A DNA stretch of 64,000 nt from Gordionus sp. m RMFG-2023 (lineage: Eukaryota; Nematomorpha; Gordioida; Chordodea; Parachordodidae). Below, in pieces: positions 1 to 9,991 of this stretch. The stretch is taken from the NCBI RefSeq assembly GCF_954871325.1, contig NC_088775.1, positions 4,637,475 to 4,701,474 on the forward strand, given 5' to 3'. The notes beneath the pieces were generated by a model. It searched no databases. It worked only from the letters and a program-made list of their open reading frames with translations, and had not been told where the DNA came from. The first letter of the stretch is position 1. Every line of letters starts with the position of its first letter. The position numbers were made by a program, and so were the translations under genes.

Positions 1-377
1 TTTAGTTATATTATATGAATATTACAATCAAGTATCTTTTTAAATTAGAAATTGAAGATTTTGGGAACTGATATTTTGGTTAAAGATAGAATTAGTTTAT
101 AATTGTATATTTCATGTTACTGGTCTGGTACAGTATTTAATATATTTAGGCCATGGTAATGTTAATTCAGCATCCATGTTTACGCTAATCTATAAATTAA
201 TAATATTCGAGTTTATAAACCTATACTATATGACAGTAAAAAAAAAAATTCAAATGGCGATAAAGGAAACAGCTGATTAGAAAATAATCCCTTTTTTTAA
301 AAAATTATATGATTTGGATTAATTATTAAAATTAATATTTTATTTTATTTTTCATATGAATAAAAAAACAAAAAATA
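1..377. other. A+T-rich intergenic DNA, no feature seen
   Basis: I see no coding frame, splice-flanked exon or inverted repeat here, only A/T runs. Confidence 0.5.
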
Positions 378-486
378 TTTTCTAAAATTGAACGAACGTA
401 AAAATCGAACGCGTTCGTCAAGAACAAAAAAAACGAACTTCTTCGCGAAAGCGTTCATTTTGAACGAGTTCGTTTACAACATTAAT
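378..486. repeat. GAACG/CGTTC motif cluster, probable transposon terminus
   Basis: The short motif GAACG and its complement CGTTC recur several times in both orientations within about 100 bp of otherwise A/T-only DNA. Such arrays resemble the subterminal motif arrays of the hAT copies elsewhere in this window, but I could not define ends or a target duplication. Calling it a transposon end is inference. Confidence 0.35.
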
Positions 487-1149
487 TATTCTAATTTTTT
501 TTTTTTAAAATAGTGTTGCTTAAAGTTGCTTTTGAAAAACGACCTGTTCCCTTTGAATGAGTAAATCCAATGACATATAATTAAACCTAAACTGGCACTC
601 CTAGATCATGACCCCACCCTCCCTCTTCCAATTTGTAGTAGAAGTGCTGGGATCAGAGATGCCACAGTGCCTTTTAGAATATTTTTTATTCGGAAAAATA
701 ATATAGAGCGCTCCCCTCAAAGGTGCACCAACCCCCCTCTCCCCACCCCACACAATCGCTATTGGGGGAGGGGTAATATATAGTTATAAATGAATAATGG
801 GGGGGGGGGATTAGATTTAAGGTGATCCTTTATTCTCCATAAAAAAATCCTTATTCCCTGATTGTTATTGAATGAATCAAGATTTATTAAAGTTTATTCT
901 GAAATATTTGTCGAGGTCAGATAGAAATTAAGTAAAAAAAAAAACAGCCCAACTAAAATTCTCAACAATAAAGATCATATATAAATATATGTATAAAGAA
1001 AAATTTAACCAATAGTTTATTCTATTTAAATTTTAAGGGGCTCAACAGATTATTTGATCAAGATCACGTGGGTGAGCGGAAACATAAGGAAAATTTAATT
1101 TCTTAGATTTACCAGCAGAAATAAAGATTCGTTAGTATATTTAGGACCC
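487..1149. other. Intergenic DNA with C-rich and G-rich runs
   Basis: No coding frame is supported. The stretch 600-780 is unusually rich in CCC runs, and a run of about 10 G lies near 804. Nothing else is recognisable. Confidence 0.4.
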
Positions 1150-1151
1150 CT

Positions 1152-1242
<91 letters not shown>

Positions 1243-1276
1243 CTTCCTTCCTTACTTTCTTTCTTTCTTTTTTTTT
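1150..1276. repeat. (CTTT)n microsatellite
   Basis: A nearly pure CTTT array of over 20 units, followed by an imperfect CTTC/CTTT tail. The Lys/Arg/Glu-rich frames it creates are artefacts of the repeat. Confidence 0.95.
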
Positions 1277-2109
1277 GTAAATTATTTTCTATTTTCTTTA
1301 TAATTTTTTTACCCGAAGATAAAAAAAAAACAGATTTCATCCTAAAAAAATACTAATTTATAATTAGTATTTCGTTTTATTTTATTTTTTTTGTTCAAAG
1401 AAAATAGGAGAGAGAAATAAATAAATAATTTTTTTCTAAACCAAAAAACCCAAAAATGAAGCCATTTTATTTTTTAAAACTACAAAAAACCCCACTATAT
1501 TTTTATGGTTATTTTTTTATTTTTAACGATTATGGAAATAAATCAAAAATTTATATCAAAAGGAAAAAGAAAATTCCAACCCCCCTAAAAAAAAACTAAG
1601 ACAATTATATATATATCTATTTATTATATTATTATCTCTTTCCCCGCCAAATTATAAAAAAAAAATGAAAAATGATATTTTAATAAAGAACCCGAGAATT
1701 ATTCCCTTTGATCTTCCCTTCTTTATTTTTTTTCTTTCTTTTCTTATATAAGCGAAATATATTTAAAAAAAATTGGAAAAATTATAATAATATTTTTATT
1801 TAAAAAGGAGAGAAGTGAATAATAATTATGATGATCGATTTGTACATAAATTATCATTATGATTATTATAAAAGTTAAATATCGTATCGTGAGTGGTTCA
1901 ATTCAACGAAAACTCCTTTTGTAAAATATAGACAAACTTTTGTCGTGAAAATGTATCAGCTGCTTATTATTCCCGTTTTTAAAGGGGTGGGGGGAGGAAA
2001 TGGTCTTTGTCTGGAAATGGCTTAACATTTGTTTACAAAAAAAAAATCGAATATTTACCAAACCGCGAAAACTTAAATGAACTTTAAATTTTCTGAGGTG
2101 TACCATGAC
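1277..2109. other. A+T-rich intergenic DNA, no gene seen
   Basis: Long A and T runs. Small open frames on either strand lack splice context or recognisable protein sequence. Confidence 0.4.
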
Positions 2110-2440
2110 CTATGACATATAATAATACGTTGACTGATGATGCATTAATTAAAAGTGTAGATCAATGAAAACAGCTGGAGACACCATTTTGATTACCCAT
2201 ATAACTATTAAAAAATTTTAAACGAGAGGACATATTCCTAACTCTGACGCAAACTTTATTTTAAAAAATTGTCTGATAAAAGAGATAATAAGGAAGCAAG
2301 TTATCAATTTAATAGTAGTTGTTAACATGAGAATTATTACTATATGGGTTACCAAGGAGGGTCCAGCTGATTTGCATTCGACCACTTCAAATGCATTATG
2401 ATGATCGCATCGTCAGTCTAGGTATTACTATATGCCATTG
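2110..2440. mobile_element. MITE family A, copy 1
   Basis: This is a fold-back element whose left arm (ATGACATATAATAATAC, then AGCTGGAGACACCATTTTG) is mirrored by the right arm ending in GTCTAGGTATTAC and CCATTG. The flanking 8-mers ACCATGAC and GCCATAAC match at 6 of 8 positions, consistent with an aged 8-bp target duplication. Five other copies in the window define the family. Confidence 0.75.
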
Positions 2441-2981
2441 GCCATAACTGAATCTTTATAAGAAAATTTTCAAAGGGAGAGAACCCGGTTTACAAAGTTT
2501 TTATAAATTATATTTAAACTTAATCACTTTTAAAGAAAAAAAAATTGTAACTGTAACTAATCTCTGTAACTAACAGCATTTGAGTGAATGTAACGACAAA
2601 AGTAACGACTGTTAATTAAATATAATAGCACATTTACTTCAAACGCACCTATGTTATTTTTTTATAGAGAAATCCTATTTTTGGGTAAATATAAGCACGC
2701 ACGCATTTTAAACACCAATTCTGAAAATAAATTTTTGTTAAATAAAAAAAAAATATATCAAATCATCATAGTTTATTAAAAGCTCAAATTTTTATGAAAA
2801 ATAAATATTTATGCTAGCGATTTCCCATTCATTCATTTAAACATCTGCTCTCAAAGAATTTAGAGGAGTAGAGATATAAAAATTTTGGAGTTTTCCTGCC
2901 TTGCCTTTTCTTCCTTATCCCTCACGTTCGCTCACTTTGGTCATATCTGTGACCAGGTGTTTAGATAAGATAAGATTTACT
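2441..2981. other. Intergenic DNA between two MITE-A copies
   Basis: A+T-rich with no exon-like stretch that I can support. Confidence 0.4.
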
Positions 2982-3290
2982 CAATGGCATATAGACTGAC
3001 GATGCATTCATAATAGTGCATTCGAAAGCGTCTTTGGATGCAGCTGGACCCGCCATTTTGTAGCCCTTATAGTAATTATTCTCATGTTAAAAAATTACTA
3101 TTAAATTGATAACTTGCTTCCTTATTATCTCGATGATTCAGGCAATTCTTTAATAAAGTTTGCGTCAGACATAGGAATAAATTGGTGTCTCACTTAAAAT
3201 TTTTTAATAACGATATGGGTAACCAAAATGGCGTTCCCAGCTGTTTTTCATTGATGTACACTTTTAATAAATGCATCATAACTGTAATAC
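2982..3290. mobile_element. MITE family A, copy 2 (right end decayed)
   Basis: The left arm starts CAATGGCATAT and carries GACTGACGATGCATTCAT and the CAGCTGGACCCGCCATTTTG block. The centre keeps the GTTTGCGTCAGA segment shared by all copies. The right arm is recognisable to about 3277, but the terminal CTAGGTATTATTATATGTCATTG is decayed, so the end is approximate. Confidence 0.65.
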
Positions 3291-4320
3291 CTCCTACAAT
3301 CGTTATTTTTTGGTAATTTATCTTTCAAAATCTATATTTCATAACACAGCCCAATAGCTATGGAAGAGCAGGGGGCATCCTCCCTCCTTTCCCCAATTTT
3401 TGGCCCGCAAACAGAGTCTAGTCGATATTTCCTAAACTAGGAATACAATCTATCCCCCCCCCCACCCCAATTTCCCCCTGACTGCAAACATGGCCCCCAA
3501 ATTGATAAATGCGATTGGCCAGGTGCAAAAATGAATTCGGTGGCTTTAAAATTGAAATATAAAAGAAATCATATAATAACGAACTAGATTTCGTCATTTA
3601 TAAATTGGGATTAGTGGATAAGCAGCTTAGAATGTATTTGCTAAAATTTTAATTTCACTTATCTAAATCCACAAGAAACTTAAAACGGCTTCTTAAAAGA
3701 GTCTTATTTTGACGCCCCAGTGGTACAGCTCTGAACTGCTCTCCCTCCCCTCCAGTTTTCAAGGACATGATTGACAGATAAATGAGCACTTCTAACTTCA
3801 AAATAGAAAATTAACTTCATCCATAGGCGTATCCAGGGATTTTCTTAGTACTATTGGATAGGGTTTTTTCGCCATAAATTTTATTGGAGGTCTGTTAGGT
3901 CTACTCATTTGTAGACCTTTGGCCATATTATATTTTTATAAAAACGCTTTTTTTTCTAAAAATTTTACGTGTGAAATTTTGATTTGACCGGAAATGTACT
4001 TCAGTATTTATTTAATGCGCATTAATATATCGATAAATAAAGAGAATTAGTCGGCCTCGCAAACCATAAAATGGCCTTACTGAACCATACCCTTTTATAG
4101 AAAGTTATCAACTTTTTTTTCTTTCTTGCGATTGTGGCCCCTACCGCTTCTCACCCCCCACGCGATCCTCACGCCTACCCCTTGGTTACCCGCCGGTCTT
4201 CATTCCTGACAAAAAATTATTAACAATAACATCCTGTCCTAATTTGGTCAAAATAAAGTTGTTCATGCGAAGCCCCATATAAGTCAAGTTTCAATGGTTC
4301 AATATTTAGTAATACAGATC
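3291..4320. other. Intergenic DNA with a shared dispersed repeat piece
   Basis: No gene is supported. About 45 bp at 3910-3955 (TGTAGACCTTTGGCCATATT onward) closely matches 33072-33110, just after the RTE fragment, so both are probably pieces of one repeat family. Confidence 0.4.
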
Positions 4321-4657
4321 CAATGACATATAATAATACCTAGACTGACGATTCATTCATTAAAATGCATTTTTAAGCGTCGTTAAAAGCAAATCAGCTG
4401 GACCCGCCATTTTGGTAACCTTTATAATAATTATTTTCATGTTAAAAACTAATATTAAATTGATAACTTACTTTCTTATTATCTCGATGATCAGGCAATT
4501 CTTTAATAAAGTTTGCATCAGATATAATATAAAATTAGGCTCTCGTTTAAAATTTTAATATTTATTACAGTAACCAAGATGGCGTCTCTAGCTGATTTGT
4601 ATTGATGTACACTTTTAATGAATGAATCGTCAGTCTAGGTATTATTATATGTCATTG
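4321..4657. mobile_element. MITE family A, copy 3 (complete)
   Basis: This 337-bp element begins CAATGACATATAATAATACC and ends in its complement, ATATGTCATTG. It is flanked by an exact 8-bp duplication, TACAGATC, at 4313-4320 and 4658-4665. The two arms are inverted over about 120 bp with a unique centre. It has no coding capacity. Eight-base duplications fit hAT-type transposition, and the mobilising transposase is inferred to act in trans. Confidence 0.92.
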
Positions 4658-4869
4658 TACAGATCATTGCTTGATAATATTATAAATCTTATCCGTTAAT
4701 ATATTAAAAATTTTTTTAATTAAATTATCATATGTACAACAATTAAATGTTTTAAAATAAAAAATAAAATTATAAAATAAATTTATTCGGAAAATTTAAT
4801 AATTATACTCTATATTTTTCTTGTATTTACTAAAATATTTTTCTAAAAATTAAAAATATGAACCAATAT

Positions 4870-5052
4870 TTACGAATGATTTCGAATAATTCGATTAATT
4901 TCGAATAATACGAACAATTTCGAATAATTCGAATCGAATAATAGAAATTTACTATTCGACGAATATTTTTTTCTCATTATTCGTTTTCGATTCGAATTTT
5001 CAAGTAGAATAATTGTGCTATCCGTATTCATAAATTACGAATCGAATATCGG
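4870..5052. repeat. TTCGAATAAT motif array
   Basis: TTCGAATAAT and close variants occur repeatedly in both orientations (for example TTCGAATAATTCGA and ATTCGTTTTCGATTCG). A weaker cluster of the same motif lies near 12410-12490. It is probably the subterminal array of a decayed transposon; ends are not defined. Confidence 0.45.
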
Positions 5053-5738
5053 ATAACTAGCAAGTTTAAGGCCTACAGATTTGTGACGTTGCTAGAGTTA
5101 CAATTTGAGATACAAAATAAAAATCTTGTATCTTAGATGCAGGAATTCGAAGTACTGATCAACTCTGCAAATCGTTATTCAACAAGTCTTTCCAAGTAGT
5201 TTCAGAAATGGAATGCGAAAGAACGCTAAAAAACGAGAATTTTAATCTTAGATATCTTTAATCTCCGAGATGATAAGAAGTATAATTAGAATTCGCGCTT
5301 CCTAAATTTATATCAGTATTTTTCATATTATTTTAAATAAACCCCAAAATTTAAATTAATCATTGAACAGCCATTATTATTATTATTATATTATGATTAT
5401 ACTATAACTTCTTCCCCCCCCAACGATTTCGATACTTTAAATTTAAAAAAAAAGTAACGGAAACGTAACGAATATTTATTTATACAGTGTAAGAGAGTTA
5501 AGTGGTCAGCTATAACATTAATCAAAATAATAAATTATTTCTGTCCCTAATTAATTGAAAACTTTTATTATTTATTTTTTCTAAGTAAAACATTAAATAT
5601 TTTGTAAATTTCTATTAATCGGCAATTATTTACTTCCAAAAATTCCCCACTTTAAAAAAAAAACGGAAAGCCAAAACGGAGAGTTTTTTAGGTGGCTTAT
5701 TAGTAACAAACAAAAAAAATGTTAGATAGAGAAGAGGG
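5053..5738. other. A+T-rich intergenic DNA
   Basis: No coding frame, tRNA fold or clear repeat end is visible. Confidence 0.4.
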
Positions 5739-6061
5739 CATTGACATATATAAATACCTAGACTGACGATTCATTCATTAAAAGTGTACATCAATGCAAA
5801 TCAGCTGGAGACGCCATCTTGGTTACACTAATCATTATTATAATTTTCCTATATCGGATGCAAACTTTATTAAAGAATTACCGGATCATCGAGATAATAA
5901 GGAAGCAAGTTATCAATTTAAATAGTACTTTTTAACATGAGAATAATTACTATGCGTGTTACCAAAATGGCTGGTCCAGCTGATTTGCTTTTAACGAAGC
6001 TTATAGATGCATTTTAATGAATGAATCGTCAGTCTAGGTATTATATAAATATATGTCATTG
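5739..6061. mobile_element. MITE family A, copy 4 (complete)
   Basis: This is a fold-back element of 323 bp flanked by an exact 8-bp duplication, GAAGAGGG, at 5731-5738 and 6062-6069. The left arm carries CTAGACTGACGATTCATTC and GTGTACATCAATGCAAATCA, mirrored in the right arm. The unique centre contains the segment ATAATAAGGAAGCAAGTTAT common to the family. Confidence 0.92.
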
Positions 6062-6368
6062 GAAGAGGGGGGTGATTATTAAAATTACCCGTTATAACTA
6101 GCCATGTGACGTACATAATTTACGACATAAAAATACTCCGGACTTTATTGATGTTTATAAAATTTACAATGTTACGTTGATAATATTGGATTATCGTTTA
6201 AAAATGTTCATTTTTGTAAATTGTATGATTTGTGATTTTTTTTATTTTAACAAGAGGTGCTTTGTGTTAATTTATATACAAGTTAACTTTTACGTTGACC
6301 TTCACTTTGGTTATTTTTACTTTAAAATCGGAATATTTACTCCCATAAAAATAAAATCAGTACCAAAT

Positions 6369-6598
<230 letters not shown>

Positions 6599-8402
6599 CA
6601 CAGACAAATAAAAAACACTTGACAAAAAAATTACATCAATTTTTGTGCTTTATTCAAAAATATTTAATGTATAAATTTAATGAGTTAAAATATTTTTTTT
6701 AAAAAATATAATTCATTAATCTGATAACATTTTATTCTTTCTTTTTTAAAAAAAAATCAAAAAAAAAACCATTCCACTCTGCGATTTATATACAATTATT
6801 TAATGTTTTGACGGTTTTTGACACCAAAATTTTGAATTTACATTTATAATATGATAGGTCGGACCCTGGAATTTGTTTAAAACCATCCATGATATTCATC
6901 AAGCCAAGTTATATCATTTACTTTTTCCGAATATATATATGCTTTTGTTTACAAAATTTAGCGGGCTTCGACTTTCCCAATCGACCATAAATTTAAATTT
7001 CCTATCCCTTTTTTTTTAAAATCATAATAATTATAAATATAAAACAAATTAATTATATAAATAGATAAAAGAAAAGTAATAAATGTTTAAGCTATTTATT
7101 TAGGTTGCGTCCAAAATCCGTTTATAAATGGCAGAAGTTTTGAAGATTTCAAAAATTAATTTATTTAGGACACGTTTTAAATTTTACGTTAGAAAAAGCT
7201 TACTTTCATTAAAGTTTTTAAAGTTTGCGAATTTAAATTTTTGTAATTTTGGAAAACACCCAATTTATATACATCATTTATATGTGTCTCTTATGGGACG
7301 TGAAATCCCGCCGGGAATTTGGAATTCTCAATTTTAAATAAAATAAACGAGGGTCATTTTGAAAATTTTGATTTGACCGGAAATGGAGTCCAGTAATGAC
7401 GTGTAAAGCATAAAATGGCGCTAGAGCTGACTTTTATGTACGGGTCTTTTCAATTAACGAATCGTCACTCTAGTAATATTTGCAAATTTTAATGGCGAAA
7501 AGTGTCTAAAAATTTAGCGAGTATTTACTCTACTCAGCTATAACACATTTCCGGTCAAATCAGAAATTTTTTTAAAATTTCCCGCTAATATCCATACCCG
7601 CATAAATTTAAATTAAATAATTCATTTTCATACACAAGGAAAACGGGTGGGGTGGGGGTTATTTTTAATTATTATTTTAAAAATAATAATCAAGGAAAAA
7701 AATCTACAAACCGGAAAAGATATCCTGGAACCCACTTTTAAAATTTTCGGGAACCTGAACCCGGTAACCGATTTCAGAATAGAATTAATCACGTGATCTC
7801 CCTTTTCTTAACGCATATTGACACTTCAAAAAAAAAGCAAATGGCCTCCAAATTATCTAAATAGTATTGTTAAAACCCCGATTTGGGTCGATCAAAACGG
7901 CCCGAGATTTTAGCTTAAAATAATATTATGCAAGATCAGAGGATTTGGAAAATAGGTGTCCAAGCATTTTCTGCCAGCTATGAGTATAATCTTTAGGCTT
8001 TCACTAATCTAAATCAAATCAGGCATCATGTTTTTGAAAAGAAGGGCATTTGTATGATCAAAAAAAAATAAGGCGTAATATTGTTTATGTAATGAGTTAG
8101 TTTATTTTTTGGAGGGTTAATTTTGACTTTTTCAGTTTTTTTCTTTTCATTTAGAATCCTTTTTTGATCGCTTTAAGATAGTTTCTCAAAAATTGGACAT
8201 TTCTAGGTTTTAAACTGTGATTTATAATATACATATTATTTTTTCTAAAACAATAGTAAAACAAGCAACTAGTAGGTTTTAAACTATAAATAATTTTAAC
8301 CTTAAAAATCCTTTTTCTAATGTAATTGTTTTATTATAAGAATTCTAACAATTTTTTTTTTTTTACTATATGCATATTATTAAGTTTTTTTTTAAACATT
8401 TC
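6599..8402. other. Intergenic DNA, no gene seen
   Basis: A+T-rich. A stretch near 7100-7260 (GCGTCCAAAA and AAAGTTTTTAAAGTTTGCGA) resembles sequence at 23205-23290, 28460-28530 and 40960-41010, suggesting a decayed dispersed repeat. Confidence 0.4.
7410..7495. repeat. Diverged right arm of MITE family A
   Basis: TAAAATGGCGCTAGAGCTGA, then TATGTAC and TTAACGAATCGTCACTCTAG, follow the order of the family-A right arm with many substitutions. No left arm or target duplication is visible. Confidence 0.4.
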
Positions 8403-8633
8403 TTAGGTTGGAGCCGCCTTAATGGCTTCCACCCTTTTCTTGTATTCCTCATTGTCCTTGCTTAGCTTCTGAAAATCGGATTTAAGTTTTTCCAGATCTT
8501 TCGTCGAGTCCTCATTGATTTTCTTAATTTTATCGATGTCGGCTACTACGGTCACGCTTTTACCCCTCAACTCTTCGCCCACTCTTTTCCTGGTGTCTAA
8601 GGAGTCAGCTAGCTTTTTGTTGTTTTCTTGATG
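8403..8633 (-). CDS. Last exon of an unidentified coiled-coil protein
   Basis: On the minus strand an acceptor (TATTCCAG) is followed by 76 open codons and TAA at 8405-8403. The peptide starts HQENNKKLADSLDTRKR and ends KKRVEAIKAAPT. It is rich in Lys, Glu, Asp and Leu with heptad-like hydrophobic spacing throughout (for example DLEKLKSDFQKLSKDNEEY), so a coiled coil is likely. Base composition is clearly higher in G+C than the surroundings, as expected for a real exon. I do not recognise the family, and upstream exons on the minus strand (above 8633) were not found; two transposons lie at 8743-9210. It could also be a retained fragment of a decayed gene. Confidence 0.65.
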   Translation of the reverse strand, partial: HQENNKKLADSLDTRKRVGEELRGKSVTVVADIDKIKKINEDSTKDLEKLKSDFQKLSKDNEEYKKRVEAIKAAPT

Positions 8634-8742
8634 CTGGAATAATTGTATGATATAATTAGCTTCTTTTTTTTAAAAAAATATTTTTTAACAAAGTCTGTCT
8701 GTAGTATACTTATTGGTGAGACGAAAATAGGCGTGGGAGTAG

Positions 8743-9210
8743 GGCCGCCGCATTTATAGTAAACGCGTTATGTTCTAGCGTTGCGTTATTACAAAATCAA
8801 GATAATAATTAGTTAATTTGTAAATGCGGCTCGTTATGAAAAATGAAAATGATGCTATGAGAAATTTTGAAAAACATATGTTGCGATTGCGGATAAAAAT
8901 AATAGCCAATTCGAAGGTATATATTATTTTTCTTAAATATTACCAGAGACCTGCAGAAATACCTGCAAGGCCCGCTGGCCCTGCCCGGCATTTTTTTAAA
9001 AAAAATTTCAGGCTCGGCCCGGGTATATACGCCCCGGCCCGTGTGTCCGGGCCCGACTCAGGGCCGGGCCTGCTGGTGTCTGAATATTATATAAAAAAAT
9101 ATTATTAATGTTCAGTTTGTCTTTGTTTATTAACGTTACGAGGAAGTGATTTCTATAGCGTTAAATAAAGCGACGCTTGAAGATAACGCGTTTACTATAG
9201 AATTCGGCGT
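8743..9210. mobile_element. MITE family F, interrupted by a hAT-B copy
   Basis: The left end has TATAGTAAACGCGTTATGTT (from 8755) and the right end has its inverted match ATAACGCGTTTACTATAG (9183-9200). Both continue into GC-richer edges (GGCCGCCG left, CGGCGT right). The interval holds a 139-bp hAT-B insertion. A partial relative (TTTATAGTAAGCGCGAAAAT) is seen near 16950. The target duplication is not clear. Confidence 0.65.
8944..9082. mobile_element. Short hAT-B element (139 bp)
   Basis: It starts CAGAGACCTGCAG and ends CTGCTGGTGTCTG, with flanking 8-mers AATATTAC and AATATTAT (7 of 8). The interior is a pile of GGCCCGG/CCGGGCC motifs. Non-autonomous, and nested inside MITE F. Confidence 0.85.
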
Positions 9211-9564
9211 AAGAATCTGCAGAATTCTATGGGGTTTAAAATGGATATCAGAAAGAAATATAATTTCTTCTTATAATTATTTCCATTTTTACTCATTCAC
9301 ATTTCCCCAATGAAAAAATAAATATAATAATGACTGTAATTTGTCTTATTTGGCCTAAAGATACAAGAAAGAGAAGGGGGGGGGGGTGTATTGGTCTTCA
9401 AAATTTATCTCCAAAATGATAATCCTGGGATAAAAATACAATAAATAATTCATGGCATATATTATATGTAACTCATAAAGTATCGTTTGAAATTTAACGA
9501 GTATATTAAAGGTTGCTAAAACATTTACGAGGTAAATTTATAAACTTGTGTAACTGTTCTGCAG

Positions 9565-9633
9565 GATTTGAACCATCCAATGGAGGCTGCTATAGCGGCT
9601 ACAGCTGCTCCTATCGATATGGGATCCATTTAA
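9565..9633 (+). CDS. Possible short terminal exon
   Basis: A good acceptor (GTGTAACTGTTCTGCAG) precedes a 22-codon frame, DLNHPMEAAIAATAAPIDMG then SI and TAA. G+C is much higher than the flanks. No partner exon was found and the peptide is not recognised, so this rests on the splice site and composition alone. Confidence 0.3.
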   Translation, partial: DLNHPMEAAIAATAAPIDMGSI

Positions 9634-9892
9634 GGCGTGTTCTATGGAAAAATTTATTTGAAAAAAAAATTATATATAAACTCTATAAGAATCTATAAAA
9701 AATATAATATCAATTTGTTTAGCATGTCTATCCAGTAGCCTCTATATTTTCAGGGAAGTTAAAACTCACATAGGGGGGTATGTAATAAAAAATATTATTA
9801 TTTTAGGAGGGTAGGGGTGCTTTTAGAATGTGTTACCCCAAAATATATTTTTTTTAGGAAGACAGACGCTACTTTCAGCTAGATATATCAAT

Positions 9893-9991
9893 TAGAAATC
9901 TGCAAAATTGAGGGCTGGGCCGGGCCTAATATTTTTAAAAAAATTTCGGGCCGGGTCGGGCTTGATAAATTAGGCCCGATGCAGATCACTA
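9893..9991. mobile_element. Very short hAT-C element (99 bp)
   Basis: Ends TAGAAATCTGCA and TGCAGATCACTA are inverted matches, and the flanking 8-mers are identical (ATATCAAT). The interior is only two GGGCCGGGCC-type blocks separated by a T/A stretch, so it is essentially two joined termini. Confidence 0.9.
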
